DNA of 42,751 nucleotides, from NCBI GenBank assembly GCA_020062205.1, contig JAGUWT010000230.1, positions 1 to 42,751 of the forward strand, given 5' to 3'. The notes under the pieces were generated by a model. The model made no database searches. It was given only the letters and a program-made list of their open reading frames with translations, and was not told where the DNA came from. Below are positions 17,755 through 27,162 of this stretch, one piece after another; positions within the stretch are counted from its first letter, which is position 1, and every line of letters begins with the position of its first letter. Position numbers and translations under genes: made by a program. The stretch comes from Thermodesulfovibrionales bacterium (GTDB taxonomy: Bacteria; Nitrospirota; Thermodesulfovibrionia; Thermodesulfovibrionales; SM23-35).

Positions 17755-19292
17755 AGAAGCATTTCCAAAATAACGCATTATATTCCGATCCATTATCGTA
17801 CTCAACTGTTTCTGCTTTTTTAATTAGCCGCTGTAAAACGGGTGGGGATAGTGTCTTTTTAAAAGAAGTTTCAACCAATCAAAGTGTAACTTACGATGAA
17901 TTTTGGAATTTAGTATGCCAAGTTTCAAACTGGTTTGAAATCAATGCTATTGAAACTGGCGATACTATATGTTTAGCCTTAGAAAATGATATCCAGTCGG
18001 TAGCTCTCTTTTTCGCATCTCTATGCAAATCCATCATTCCAGCAGTCGTTAATAAGAATATTTCAAAACAAGAATTAAATTATATAATAGAACTGATCAA
18101 TCCGAAGAAAATTGTTAACTTCTCCATAGACTTAGTAGATAAAAGGTTCGTTTCTTTTGATTTTTCTATGATAAAAATTTTTTACATCAAAAATGTGGAG
18201 CATAGATCTGCAGGAAATGCTAATGATATTGCTTATATTACCTTTACATCCGGATCAACGGGTGTTCCCAGAGGCGTTTGTATATCAAACCGTAACGTCT
18301 TATCGGAAATCAGCAGTTTTATTCAGGCATATTGTTTGGAAAAGTCGGATGTCCATCTATGCGTACTTCCTGTTAGTCACGCGTCAGCTCTATATAGGAA
18401 CCTATTCCTTCCTTTTTCATTAGGTAGCAAGGTTGTAATGACCAGTAAGTTCGACGTCAAAGAATTTTGGCAAATTATCGAAGATAAGGAGGTGACCTTT
18501 GTTCAAGTCGTTCCCTCAATACTTTCTTCACTTCTTGTGTCGGATACCACACCAGGGAAATCCACAAAAGAGCGATTGCGATTTATCGGCAGCGCATCAG
18601 CACCCCACCCAGAAAGTCTTATAAGAAAGTTTGAGGAAAGATTCGGGATATCTATTCTTCAGGGTTACGGAATGACCGAAGCTACCTGTGGAATCACATT
18701 GTCACCGATAGAGAGGGAATTACGGATCTCTGGTAGTGTTGGACGGCCAATTCCAGGAAATAGGGTTGAGATCTGGGACGAGGATGGCAGGTGTCTTCCC
18801 CCTCATGAAATAGGTGAAGTGGTAGTTCAGGGTAAAAACATAATGATGGGTTATGTTGACCAGAATTTAAACTCAAACATAAAGTTAAGAGATGGTCGGC
18901 TGTGCACAGGAGATTTGGGTTATCTTGATGAAAATAACAATTTATTTCTTATTGGGAGAAAGAATGATATCATCAAAAGGGCTGGACATAGGGTCTCACC
19001 TAAGGAGATCGAAAATGCGCTTTACTTTCTGGAGGAAATCAGGGACGCAAAGGTTTTGGGAATACCCCATGACTTTCTGGGTGAAGATATCATAGCGTTC
19101 GTAACGCTTAACGATAGTTATTCCATAAGTGGAAGGAAGATTATCTCAAAGTTGAAAGGTCAAATTTCCTCACACAAACTTCCTTCTGAGATTTGTGTCC
19201 TTACTGATATCCCGAGAAATTCCGTTGGTAAAATTGACAGTCACTTCTTGTTCGATTGGTATGAAAAGTACTGCGCAAAAAAACGATTTTAA
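17751..19292 (+). CDS. AMP-forming acyl/aryl/aminoacyl ligase (ANL family)
   Basis: This 513-residue adenylate-forming enzyme has all the core motifs: ITFTSGSTGVPRG near 163-175, QGYGMTEAT near 302-310, TGDLGYLDE, GRKNDIIKRAGHRVSPKEIE, and the C-terminal catalytic lysine in PRNSVGKID (about Lys494). Family members activate a carboxylic acid with ATP and load it onto CoA or a carrier protein. The small acyl carrier protein 90 nt downstream is the likely acceptor. The start ATG overlaps the preceding stop by 4 nt. The acid cannot be predicted by eye. Confidence 0.87.
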   Translation: MKKHFQNNALYSDPLSYSTVSAFLISRCKTGGDSVFLKEVSTNQSVTYDEFWNLVCQVSNWFEINAIETGDTICLALENDIQSVALFFASLCKSIIPAVVNKNISKQELNYIIELINPKKIVNFSIDLVDKRFVSFDFSMIKIFYIKNVEHRSAGNANDIAYITFTSGSTGVPRGVCISNRNVLSEISSFIQAYCLEKSDVHLCVLPVSHASALYRNLFLPFSLGSKVVMTSKFDVKEFWQIIEDKEVTFVQVVPSILSSLLVSDTTPGKSTKERLRFIGSASAPHPESLIRKFEERFGISILQGYGMTEATCGITLSPIERELRISGSVGRPIPGNRVEIWDEDGRCLPPHEIGEVVVQGKNIMMGYVDQNLNSNIKLRDGRLCTGDLGYLDENNNLFLIGRKNDIIKRAGHRVSPKEIENALYFLEEIRDAKVLGIPHDFLGEDIIAFVTLNDSYSISGRKIISKLKGQISSHKLPSEICVLTDIPRNSVGKIDSHFLFDWYEKYCAKKRF

Positions 19293-19381
19293 GGGAATCC
19301 CAAGGGCTTAAATAAAAAAGTACTCATTGAGAAGATAACATTTATAAGTAGTCAATTAAAATAATCAAGTAGGGGATATAA

Positions 19382-19648
19382 TTGGATAGAGCGGTGATTT
19401 ATGAGAAACTGGAGGAAATTTTTTCGGATATTTTTGACCTTGGGGATATAGGCTTTAAGGAAGACCTCTCTGCCGGTTTTATAAAAGATTGGGACTCTCT
19501 TGGTCATGTCAGATTAATGATAGCGATTGAGAGTGAGTTTGATATACGATTCTCTTTAGAAGAATTTGCCAAATTGGTCACTGTCAAAAAAATACTGGGT
19601 TATCTTGTGGATATCCTGGGAAATAGCTATAAAGACAGTCTTGTATAA
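19382..19648 (+). CDS. Acyl carrier protein
   Basis: The 88-residue acidic helical protein carries the phosphopantetheine attachment motif WDSLGHVRL, with the modified serine at residue 39. The TTG start at 19382 follows a TAGGGGAT ribosome binding site. It is a stand-alone carrier next to an AMP-forming ligase and an N-acyltransferase. That arrangement implies activation of a carboxylic acid, transfer to the carrier, and delivery to an amino sugar. Confidence 0.87.
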   Translation: MDRAVIYEKLEEIFSDIFDLGDIGFKEDLSAGFIKDWDSLGHVRLMIAIESEFDIRFSLEEFAKLVTVKKILGYLVDILGNSYKDSLV

Positions 19649-19649
19649 A

Positions 19650-20525
19650 ATGGATGATGAATTCAGGTACTTGCTGAGTTTGTTTGAAAGGTTTTCTATA
19701 AAACCGATAACAAAGAGCGAATTTGTTGAGAAATTAATCGAGGTGGGTGTTGAAAAAAGCGATATTTTGTATATACATAGTCAGTTATTTCTTCTGGGCA
19801 ACGTAGAAGGCGCTAGTAGTCTCGACGAATATTTGAATAAGATTTTAGAATGTTTCTTTGAAGTCATTACTTCTGAGGGCACTATAGTTGTGCCTACATT
19901 TACTACGAGAGTAATAAAGCAGGGAATACCCTTTATTCTCGAGGAAACGGAATCTGATACTGGATTATTTGCCGAATTTATTAGGAAACATCCTGACTCG
20001 GTGAGAAGCCTTCATCCAGTAAACTCGTTTTCTGCTATCGGTAGGAGAAAGTATGAGATATGCAGCGATGTGCCCCAGACCAATTATGGTCTTGATACTC
20101 CTATGGATAGAATGGCTAAGTTGGGAGCGAAGGGTGTACTATTGGGCATGGAACTGACCGGAGATGCTGCTTATACAATCTCGTTGCTTCACCACATTGA
20201 AGCCATGTATAATGTGCCATATGTTTACAACAAAATAATAGATGCGAAAGTTATTGCTGGAGGAAAGTGTATCGATAAAATTTTTATCGGGAATTTCCGT
20301 TATCTGGACTTTGATATTCAAATGGGAACAATGCGGACAAATTTTATTCATAGACATTTAATCGAAGGAGGCCTGATAAGATCGGCCTACTTTGATAAAA
20401 GGGGCATTTATGTTGTGAATTTTAGTGACTATATAAACGAGTGTGTAAGTCTGTTGAAGAAAGATATATATAGTTTACTTGACTATCCTCCCTCATTTGT
20501 CAGGGGTGTTATACCATACAAATAA
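19650..20525 (+). CDS. AAC(3)-family N-acyltransferase
   Basis: The 291-residue protein belongs to the aminoglycoside 3-N-acetyltransferase fold. Matching segments are YIHSQLFLLG near 33-42, GTIVVPTFT, SLHPVNSFSAIG near 115-126, KGVLLGM and the catalytic-type HHIEAMYNVPY near 175-185. In glycan loci such enzymes N-acylate amino sugars rather than antibiotics. Here the donor is probably the acyl-ACP made by the two preceding genes. The frame is open from 19566, but that part overlaps the ACP gene. I choose ATG 19650, which lies directly after the ACP stop. Confidence 0.82.
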   Translation: MDDEFRYLLSLFERFSIKPITKSEFVEKLIEVGVEKSDILYIHSQLFLLGNVEGASSLDEYLNKILECFFEVITSEGTIVVPTFTTRVIKQGIPFILEETESDTGLFAEFIRKHPDSVRSLHPVNSFSAIGRRKYEICSDVPQTNYGLDTPMDRMAKLGAKGVLLGMELTGDAAYTISLLHHIEAMYNVPYVYNKIIDAKVIAGGKCIDKIFIGNFRYLDFDIQMGTMRTNFIHRHLIEGGLIRSAYFDKRGIYVVNFSDYINECVSLLKKDIYSLLDYPPSFVRGVIPYK

Positions 20526-20577
20526 GCTCATGATTCTTGCTCTTTTACGCCTTTTAAGGATTCAGATATAAACTAAC

Positions 20578-22635
20578 ATGGTTCTGGACAGTAATTTTAA
20601 GTATTTTTTATGTAAGGTCGTTAAGCTCAAATGCGTTGTGAGTCTGGTGTTCCGTGAGGTGGTGCTTAGAAGGAACAAGGTCATGCTATGTTATTTAACC
20701 CCAAACAAAATCACATCTGTCTTGGAAAAACTTATCTGGCTGTTGAGTAAATTTCAGAAAAAGCTCTCTCTTAAGTATCTCTACTGTAATGTCTCCGGAA
20801 TGAAAAATGATGCTGGAGTTTCGCTTGTAAAGGTATCATATTTTGACGAGCTGTATGACGTAATAAATAATCTGAACGGTATGATACACAAAGAAGGCGA
20901 TTCGATATTAGATTATTTAAGTAGGAGGATGGAGCCCATTAAGGAGGACTTAAAGCTTTATATTATGCAGCAGGTAGCGTTTGATATCTATGACGATTTA
21001 TTATCAGTTAATGTTGCAAGTTGGTTATCCACAAACAAGGAAAGCGAGTTGTACGGGAAGAACCCAGTTTTAATACTAGAAAATAAAAGTTATTGGAGTT
21101 ATTTAGTTTTTGACCATGCAAAAAGTAAGAATGTGGAGATTATCGTTTTTCGCCAGATGAACATGAAAAGAAATAAGGGAATTCGCTTCGTATATTATTT
21201 AGTAAAATTGATTTCTGAATTTGTGAGACGGCTTTTCACAGGCAAGAAAAAGACTGCTCTCTCTGAAGAGGTGGATATTGGAATTCCATTTTATGCAGTT
21301 CATAATTTTACCAATTTTTTTGACCAAAAAAATTATTATCTATTTTGGTTTTATCAATCAGGAATTGACCCAAAAAACATATTGATTTATGTTCCAGATG
21401 CTGAATTTAAAATCAGCGATGAAGAGGTGCTTAACATAAAAAAGGCTGGATTTAACCTTTTATTCTGTCCGACCAGGATAACTGGGAAAGCTAAAAACAA
21501 CGTTCCTGTTTATGTATGTTCATTCAAAATGGCGCAACTTCTGCTTTTCTATTTAAGGCAGATTGTAAAGATGTATTTTCGTGTTAGAGGCAGGCCTATG
21601 AAGGAGCAGTGGAAGCTCCTTTCCCTATTGTTTATCCAACTTCCATACTGGGAGGACTTTTTCCAGAGCAATAATGTAAAGATTAAGTTCAGGTTTCATG
21701 ACATATTCGGCATACGTGATATTGCTGCGAAGCTGTCAGGCGTAATAACCATGTCTTATCACTATTCGAACCATTCTGCATCGACTATTATGCATCAGGA
21801 AGTTTGTGATATTTTTTATATTTGGGGGAGAAGATATAAAAGATTTTTACTGCCGAAATATTCGACCACAAAAAATATAATTCAAACCGGATACGTCTTC
21901 GATTATTCCTTCGGTCACTTAAAGCAAAAGGCATTAGAAGTAAAAAAGGCTTTTGCTGGGCGGAATATTCAGTATGTTATAGGGGTACTGGACGAACATT
22001 TAAAAGGAAATCCCGGGAATGCGATATTGGACTGTTATGAGGCTGTATTCAGATACGCTATGTCGCACAGCGAAATCGGTATTATTATAAAGCCCAAGAA
22101 AGTAACTCTTCGTGAGGATATGTTATCAAAACCGGAAGTTCTTGATCTGCTTGAACTGCTTGAAAAGGAAGGCAGGTTGATTATACTGGATTATAGAAAA
22201 TATCCTATTGAGGCCGGGTATGCCTCTGATATCGTTATAGGGTTGGTTGCAAACTCAACTGCAGCATTGGAGTGCGCGATTGCAGGTATCCCGACAATTG
22301 TTTATGATTGCGCTGGCTCTAGAGATTGGTGTCCATATTATGAATGGGGATATAATAAGGTAGTTTTTGATGATATTAAACAACTAATTGACTCGTTAAA
22401 TACAAACAGAGAAATATTGGATAATGTGTCTGGTTTTGCAGACTGGTCGTTCATTCTTAATGAAGTAGACCCCTTCCGTGACGGCAAGGCAAACCAGAGG
22501 ATTGCAGGCTATATCAAGACACTTCTCCTTGCGTCAAGTAATGGCTTAAGTAAAGATGAGGTCATTGAGGCTGCAAACCGGGCTTATGCAGAAGAATACG
22601 GCTGGGATAAGGTGACATCTTTGCACAGAAAATAA
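20578..22635 (+). CDS. Large glycosyltransferase-like surface polysaccharide protein
   Basis: A 685-residue protein with no signal peptide or clear membrane segment. The C-terminal third looks like a GT-B glycosyl/glycerophosphotransferase domain, with IIIKPKKVTLRED near 500 and VANSTAALECAIAGIPTIVYD near 560-580. The N-terminal two thirds are not recognisable to me. The protein at 30439 has similar size and a similar C-terminal motif, so both may belong to one family that adds unusual sugars during surface-polysaccharide assembly. It lies directly upstream of the flippase. The start ATG 20578 has only a weak ribosome binding site. Confidence 0.6.
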   Translation: MVLDSNFKYFLCKVVKLKCVVSLVFREVVLRRNKVMLCYLTPNKITSVLEKLIWLLSKFQKKLSLKYLYCNVSGMKNDAGVSLVKVSYFDELYDVINNLNGMIHKEGDSILDYLSRRMEPIKEDLKLYIMQQVAFDIYDDLLSVNVASWLSTNKESELYGKNPVLILENKSYWSYLVFDHAKSKNVEIIVFRQMNMKRNKGIRFVYYLVKLISEFVRRLFTGKKKTALSEEVDIGIPFYAVHNFTNFFDQKNYYLFWFYQSGIDPKNILIYVPDAEFKISDEEVLNIKKAGFNLLFCPTRITGKAKNNVPVYVCSFKMAQLLLFYLRQIVKMYFRVRGRPMKEQWKLLSLLFIQLPYWEDFFQSNNVKIKFRFHDIFGIRDIAAKLSGVITMSYHYSNHSASTIMHQEVCDIFYIWGRRYKRFLLPKYSTTKNIIQTGYVFDYSFGHLKQKALEVKKAFAGRNIQYVIGVLDEHLKGNPGNAILDCYEAVFRYAMSHSEIGIIIKPKKVTLREDMLSKPEVLDLLELLEKEGRLIILDYRKYPIEAGYASDIVIGLVANSTAALECAIAGIPTIVYDCAGSRDWCPYYEWGYNKVVFDDIKQLIDSLNTNREILDNVSGFADWSFILNEVDPFRDGKANQRIAGYIKTLLLASSNGLSKDEVIEAANRAYAEEYGWDKVTSLHRK

Positions 22636-22647
22636 GTATCATTAAAA

Positions 22648-24126
22648 ATGACAAGCAAAGAACAACAGGTAAAAAACAGTTTCATTTACATGCTTCCTCT
22701 CCTTGTAAGCGGCATTTTTCCATTTGTGGCAATGCCGATTCTTACAAGGATACTTACCGCGGAGGATTACGGCATACTTGCTCTGGCTCAGATATACGCT
22801 ATACTCGTAAGCGGATTCGCCAACTTCGGTATGAGTGCATCTTATGACAGAAATTTTTTCAAATATAGAAGTGACAAATTAAAATCGGCGCAATTACTAT
22901 TTTCCACCCTCTTTTTCGTAGTATTGAATTTTATCTTCCTCGCATCACTTACTTTCTTCTTTCGTAATACGTTTGCGAGACTCATTGTTGGCGATGCTCA
23001 ATACGGTAATATACTTTTTGTAGCGTTGTGCGCACAATTTTCGAGCACAGTGTCATATTATTACTATTCCTATTTTAAAAATTCGGAGCTTGCAAAAAAA
23101 TTTACTGCTTATACAATTGCCCAGAATATTATAAATGTTATCCTGTCTCTTTTTATGGTTGCTTATCTAAAGACAGGTGTTATAGGAATATTTTATGCCC
23201 AATTATTGTCCGGTTTAATCATCTTCTCTGCCCAAAGCTATAAGTTTTTGATTATGCTTAAGCCCTCATTGGATAAATCTATTCTACTTGAATCTATTAA
23301 GATAAGTTATCCACTTACCCCGACAATTTTTTTCGGCGTCATAGGAACACAGTTTGACAAGTACATGATAGGCATGCTGGCATCGCTTGGCGGGGTGGGG
23401 ATTTACAGCATCGGGCAGAAGGTGGCGTCAGTAGCCTTTACCTATATGACAGCCATTCAAAACGTATTTTCACCGCAGGTATACACAAGGATGTTTGATC
23501 TGAAGGAAAAGGGTGGCGAATCCGTGGGCAGATACCTGACTCCGTTTGTTTATATTTCTACAGCTTTTACATTAATTATTGCTGTTTTCTCGGAAGAGAT
23601 AATCTCTATACTCACTCCTGTTTCCTACCACGGAGCGATTGATATCGTTACAGTTCTCGCCATGTATTATGGGTTCCTTTTTTTCGGAAAGATATCCCCG
23701 ATGCAGTTGATATATGCAAAAAAAACACATTTATGTACAGTACTTTCCACCGTTAGTATAGGCTTTAACATAGTATTAAATATTATTTTCATCATGAAAT
23801 GGGGGGCAATTGGAGCAGCATGGGGCACCTTCCTGGCAGCGGTGATTTCTGGTTCGATATATTTTATGGTCGCTCAAAAAAACTATTTAATAAAATGGGA
23901 ATATTTAAAAATTGGCACCATCTTTTTAGTATTTTTCTCATCAGCGATGCTAATGATTGTTTTAAGAGATTTCAATACTGATTATGTAACACGACTGATA
24001 CTCAAGGGTATTTCTATCGGCACTTATGTATATTTGGGCATTAAATTTGATGTGATCACAATGGATAATTATAGGCTGATAAGAAATGCGATACCTATAA
24101 AACAGAAGGGTTATATTACAAGTTAG
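22648..24126 (+). CDS. wzx: Wzx-type oligosaccharide flippase
   Basis: This 492-residue integral membrane protein has about 12-14 hydrophobic segments and starts with a polysaccharide-transporter signature near FIYMLPLLVSGIFPFVAMPILTRIL... (residues 11-32). It should flip undecaprenyl-linked oligosaccharide across the inner membrane. The MOP-superfamily layout is evident from regular loops and a conserved PLTPTIFFGVIG segment midway. Its presence indicates a Wzx/Wzy-type or glycoprotein-type export route. Confidence 0.88.
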   Translation: MTSKEQQVKNSFIYMLPLLVSGIFPFVAMPILTRILTAEDYGILALAQIYAILVSGFANFGMSASYDRNFFKYRSDKLKSAQLLFSTLFFVVLNFIFLASLTFFFRNTFARLIVGDAQYGNILFVALCAQFSSTVSYYYYSYFKNSELAKKFTAYTIAQNIINVILSLFMVAYLKTGVIGIFYAQLLSGLIIFSAQSYKFLIMLKPSLDKSILLESIKISYPLTPTIFFGVIGTQFDKYMIGMLASLGGVGIYSIGQKVASVAFTYMTAIQNVFSPQVYTRMFDLKEKGGESVGRYLTPFVYISTAFTLIIAVFSEEIISILTPVSYHGAIDIVTVLAMYYGFLFFGKISPMQLIYAKKTHLCTVLSTVSIGFNIVLNIIFIMKWGAIGAAWGTFLAAVISGSIYFMVAQKNYLIKWEYLKIGTIFLVFFSSAMLMIVLRDFNTDYVTRLILKGISIGTYVYLGIKFDVITMDNYRLIRNAIPIKQKGYITS

Positions 24127-24163
24127 ATAAAAGAATTTCTACATATTTGGAAGGAGAGCTGGA

Positions 24164-25216
24164 ATGATTAAAATCGGCTTAAATGGATTTGGAAGGATCG
24201 GCAGGGCTATTACAAGGATAGTATTAAAAAGTGTGGATTGCCAACTAAATGTGATTAATGAGCTGGATCCAGACATTGGCAATGCTACATATTTATTAAA
24301 TTATGATTCTATATACGGTCGTTTTTCAGAAAAGATATCAGCTGATGAGCAGAGAAATGCCCTTATTTGTAACGGCGGGGTTATTCCAGTATATTCGTTT
24401 GCCAACACCGAGCATGTTCCGTGGGAAAGACATGATATTGATGTCCTGATTGACGCTACGGGGGTGAAGGCGAATGTCCTGGCAGCCCATCGCTTGATAG
24501 AGAGAGGAATCCCAAAGATCGTTATAACTCATTCCCCTGACGAGGTTGATACAACGATTATTTTAGGTGTTAATGAAAATGAGTATGACCCCAAAAAGCA
24601 TCACGTAATAAGTAGCAGTATCTGCGATGCAAGTGCGATCGCTCCAGTATTGTTTGAGATAAACAAGCTGTGGGAGATAGAGAATTGCTTTGTGACAACA
24701 CTGCATCCTTGGTTATCTTATCAAAATTTATTGGATGGTTCGGTCAGTTCTGTTTCCAGTCCGGGTCATTATTGGAAAGACTATTCTCTTGGACGAAGCA
24801 GCATCATGAACCTTATTCCAAAAGACACGACAGCTGCAAAAGCAACCCTTAAAGTCCTTACAGAATTGAAGGGGAAGATAGATGCAATTTCCTTCAGGGT
24901 TCCGACAAGTATTGTTTCAGCCTCAGACATGACAATCTTAGTAAAAAACAAGACGTCTACCGAAGAGGTAAATTCACATTTTAAGAGATTGTCAGAGGAG
25001 AAGGAGGATATCTTTGAACTGATCGAGGAATGTCTGGTTTCTATAGACCACCAGGGTACCAATAAGTCAGCTATTATAGATGCAGTGCGCACTAAGGTTT
25101 TGAACGAAAGGATGATAAAGATGGTAGTCTGGTATGACAACGAGTGGGGATATAGCAATAAAGTTGTCGATATTGCAAGATTGATAACTAAAAAATCAGG
25201 AGATAATCATGGGTAA
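24164..25216 (+). CDS. GAPDH-like phosphorylating aldehyde dehydrogenase, variant active site
   Basis: The 350-residue protein is a clear glyceraldehyde-3-phosphate dehydrogenase homologue. It has NGFGRIGR at 7-14, ATG at 98-100, GRSSIMNLIPKDTTAAKAT near 210-228, FRVPT and the C-terminal WYDNEWGYSNKV. The usual active-site box SCTTNCLAP is changed to ICDASAIAP. The nucleophilic Cys (154) is kept, while the Thr-Thr-Asn-Cys stretch is lost. The partner His (181, in TTLHPWLSYQ) is retained. A housekeeping glycolytic enzyme would keep the TTN box, so I infer a different phospho-aldehyde substrate, as in erythrose-4-phosphate dehydrogenase. AAGGAG precedes the ATG and the stop overlaps the next gene. 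Confidence 0.85.
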   Translation: MIKIGLNGFGRIGRAITRIVLKSVDCQLNVINELDPDIGNATYLLNYDSIYGRFSEKISADEQRNALICNGGVIPVYSFANTEHVPWERHDIDVLIDATGVKANVLAAHRLIERGIPKIVITHSPDEVDTTIILGVNENEYDPKKHHVISSSICDASAIAPVLFEINKLWEIENCFVTTLHPWLSYQNLLDGSVSSVSSPGHYWKDYSLGRSSIMNLIPKDTTAAKATLKVLTELKGKIDAISFRVPTSIVSASDMTILVKNKTSTEEVNSHFKRLSEEKEDIFELIEECLVSIDHQGTNKSAIIDAVRTKVLNERMIKMVVWYDNEWGYSNKVVDIARLITKKSGDNHG

Positions 25217-26162
25217 AAGGATTTTAGTAACGGGCGGGGCCGGTTTTGTAGGGAGCTGCCTGTGTAGAGAACTAAAAGAAGACAGTTATCACGTTACTGC
25301 AGTCGATGATTTATCCAACGGGAAACGTGAAAATATTCCTGAAGGGGTTGATTTCATAAGACTGGATATTTCGTCAGGGGAAGGCTTAAAAAGACTTGAC
25401 GCACATTCATTTGATAGCGTTATTCACTGCGCTGCCCAGTCGTCCAATGCCCTTTCTTTTAAAGACCCGAAGCAGGATATGTTGACCAACCAGTTAGGCA
25501 CACTTAATGTGCTGAATTATTGCATGGGGAAAAAAATCAACCGGTTCATTTTTACGAGTTCAATGAGCGTTTATGGACAGCCCGAGCATCTTCCAACTAA
25601 GGAAACGGATACACCATATCCTGATTCCTTTTATGCCATTCACAAATTAGGCTCTGAGCATTATATCCGAATATTTGCAAGGCAATATGGAATACAGTAC
25701 ACAATTTTCAGGCTATTTACTACCTATGGATTCGGGCAGAATCTTGAAAATGTCGATCAGGGCCTTCTCAGCATTTACTTAAGTCATATTCTTAATGAGA
25801 GGACATTGGTCGTAAAGGGCTCAAAAGATAGGACAAGAGATATAATCCATGTCAGTGATGTTGTTAACGCTATTAAATTTTCGCTAGACAATCCGAAATC
25901 TTACAACAGGGTCTATAATTTAGGAACAGGGCAGAGTATGAAGATAGAGAAGATTGTAGAGATGTTGACGACAGGCCTAGGCTACAGGAGAGGGGAATAT
26001 CCTGTAAGATATGAGAGTGGCACAGAGGGGGATCCGTTTGATACCCTGGCGGATATCGAGGAAGCCAAGAGGGATTTAGGATGGAAACCAAGGATTTCTG
26101 CCGAAGAGGGGATAAGGCTTACTTTGGAAAACTATAAGGCCCTGCTGAATAGGCATGAATGA
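25209..26162 (+). CDS. NAD-dependent epimerase/dehydratase (GalE-like SDR)
   Basis: The 317-residue extended SDR has TGGAGFVGS at 8-16, SSMSVYG near 117-123 and the catalytic YAIHK near 139-143. It probably epimerises C4 or C5 of a nucleotide sugar. The exact substrate is not readable. The ATG follows AGGAG and overlaps the preceding GAPDH-like stop by 8 nt, so it belongs to the same translational unit. Dehydratase or reductase activity is also possible. Confidence 0.82.
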   Translation: MGKRILVTGGAGFVGSCLCRELKEDSYHVTAVDDLSNGKRENIPEGVDFIRLDISSGEGLKRLDAHSFDSVIHCAAQSSNALSFKDPKQDMLTNQLGTLNVLNYCMGKKINRFIFTSSMSVYGQPEHLPTKETDTPYPDSFYAIHKLGSEHYIRIFARQYGIQYTIFRLFTTYGFGQNLENVDQGLLSIYLSHILNERTLVVKGSKDRTRDIIHVSDVVNAIKFSLDNPKSYNRVYNLGTGQSMKIEKIVEMLTTGLGYRRGEYPVRYESGTEGDPFDTLADIEEAKRDLGWKPRISAEEGIRLTLENYKALLNRHE

Positions 26163-27162
26163 GCTTGAGATAAGACCCCAAAAACTTTTTAATGAATACC
26201 TTGAAATATCAAGGAAAGACGTTGAGCGTTTCTTTTCAAAAAAAGAGCTGTTTGTGGAGGTATCGTGCCCTGCCTGTAAAAGCAACAGGACTCAATTTGC
26301 ATTTGAAAAATATACCTTTTCTTACCGTATATGTGAAGAGTGCCTTACCCTTTTTGTCTCTCCACGTCCTACAGAGGAGATGATAGAGGACTTTTACAGG
26401 GAGTCTGCGTCAAGCAGGTTTTGGGCTGAGCGATTTTTCCCGGAAACTGCGGAGGCAAGGAGACTAAAGATATTCCGCCCACGTGCTATTTTGGTAAGCG
26501 AACTGGTTTCACGTTTCAGAGTACCTGAGCCCATCTCTCTTGTTGATGTCGGTGCCGGCTTTGGCATCTTTCTGGAAGAGATTAAAAGAACAGGATATTT
26601 TTCTGAAGTCCTGGCAATAGAACCCAGCATAGATCTTGCCAAATGCTGCAGGAGTAAAGGTTTCAGGGTTATTGAGAAATCCGTTGAAAATATTGAAGAT
26701 AACGAATTGCAGGTATCTGTGGCATGTTCTTTTGAGGTACTGGAACATTTATTTGACCCTGAAAGATTCATTAAAAGCATGAAGAGACTGTTGAAAACCG
26801 GAGGACTGATCATCTTTACGACCCTTACCATCAGCGGGCTTGACCTACTGGTACTATGGGAACACTCAAAAAGCATTTCACCACCACATCATATTAATTT
26901 CCTATCAGTGGAAGGGTTAAGGAGACTGATAGACCGCTGCGGTCTTGAAGAGGTGGAGATCTCAACACCTGGTCAGCTTGATGTTGATATTCTTTGCAAC
27001 ACAATGCGGGAAATGCCTGACCTGAAAGTTCCGAGATTTATAGATTATATAGTGAAGAACCGTGGCCCTGAAACATTCAATCAGTTACAGGCATTTTTAC
27101 AGGCCAACAACTTAAGCTCACATGCACGTGTTATCGCCCGAAAAGTAATACTTGAGTTGTAA
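26155..27162 (+). CDS. SAM-dependent methyltransferase with N-terminal zinc-ribbon-like domain
   Basis: The 335-residue protein starts with a CxxC pair, CPACKSN near residues 39-45, and a second pair, CEEC near 60-63. These suggest a small zinc ribbon as in sugar C- and O-methyltransferases. The Rossmann domain follows, with VDVGAGFGIFLEEI near 126-139. The acidic FEVLEHL motif and LKTGGLIIFTT support a class I methyltransferase. Proteins of this layout often methylate nucleotide-linked or lipid-linked sugars. The gene overlaps its neighbours on both sides. Confidence 0.8.
   Translation: MNELEIRPQKLFNEYLEISRKDVERFFSKKELFVEVSCPACKSNRTQFAFEKYTFSYRICEECLTLFVSPRPTEEMIEDFYRESASSRFWAERFFPETAEARRLKIFRPRAILVSELVSRFRVPEPISLVDVGAGFGIFLEEIKRTGYFSEVLAIEPSIDLAKCCRSKGFRVIEKSVENIEDNELQVSVACSFEVLEHLFDPERFIKSMKRLLKTGGLIIFTTLTISGLDLLVLWEHSKSISPPHHINFLSVEGLRRLIDRCGLEEVEISTPGQLDVDILCNTMREMPDLKVPRFIDYIVKNRGPETFNQLQAFLQANNLSSHARVIARKVILEL

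Noticed and set aside
19650-20525. Aminoglycoside resistance gene
   Set aside because: The fold matches AAC(3), but the gene sits directly behind an acyl carrier protein in a glycan operon. Sugar N-acylation is the more economical reading.
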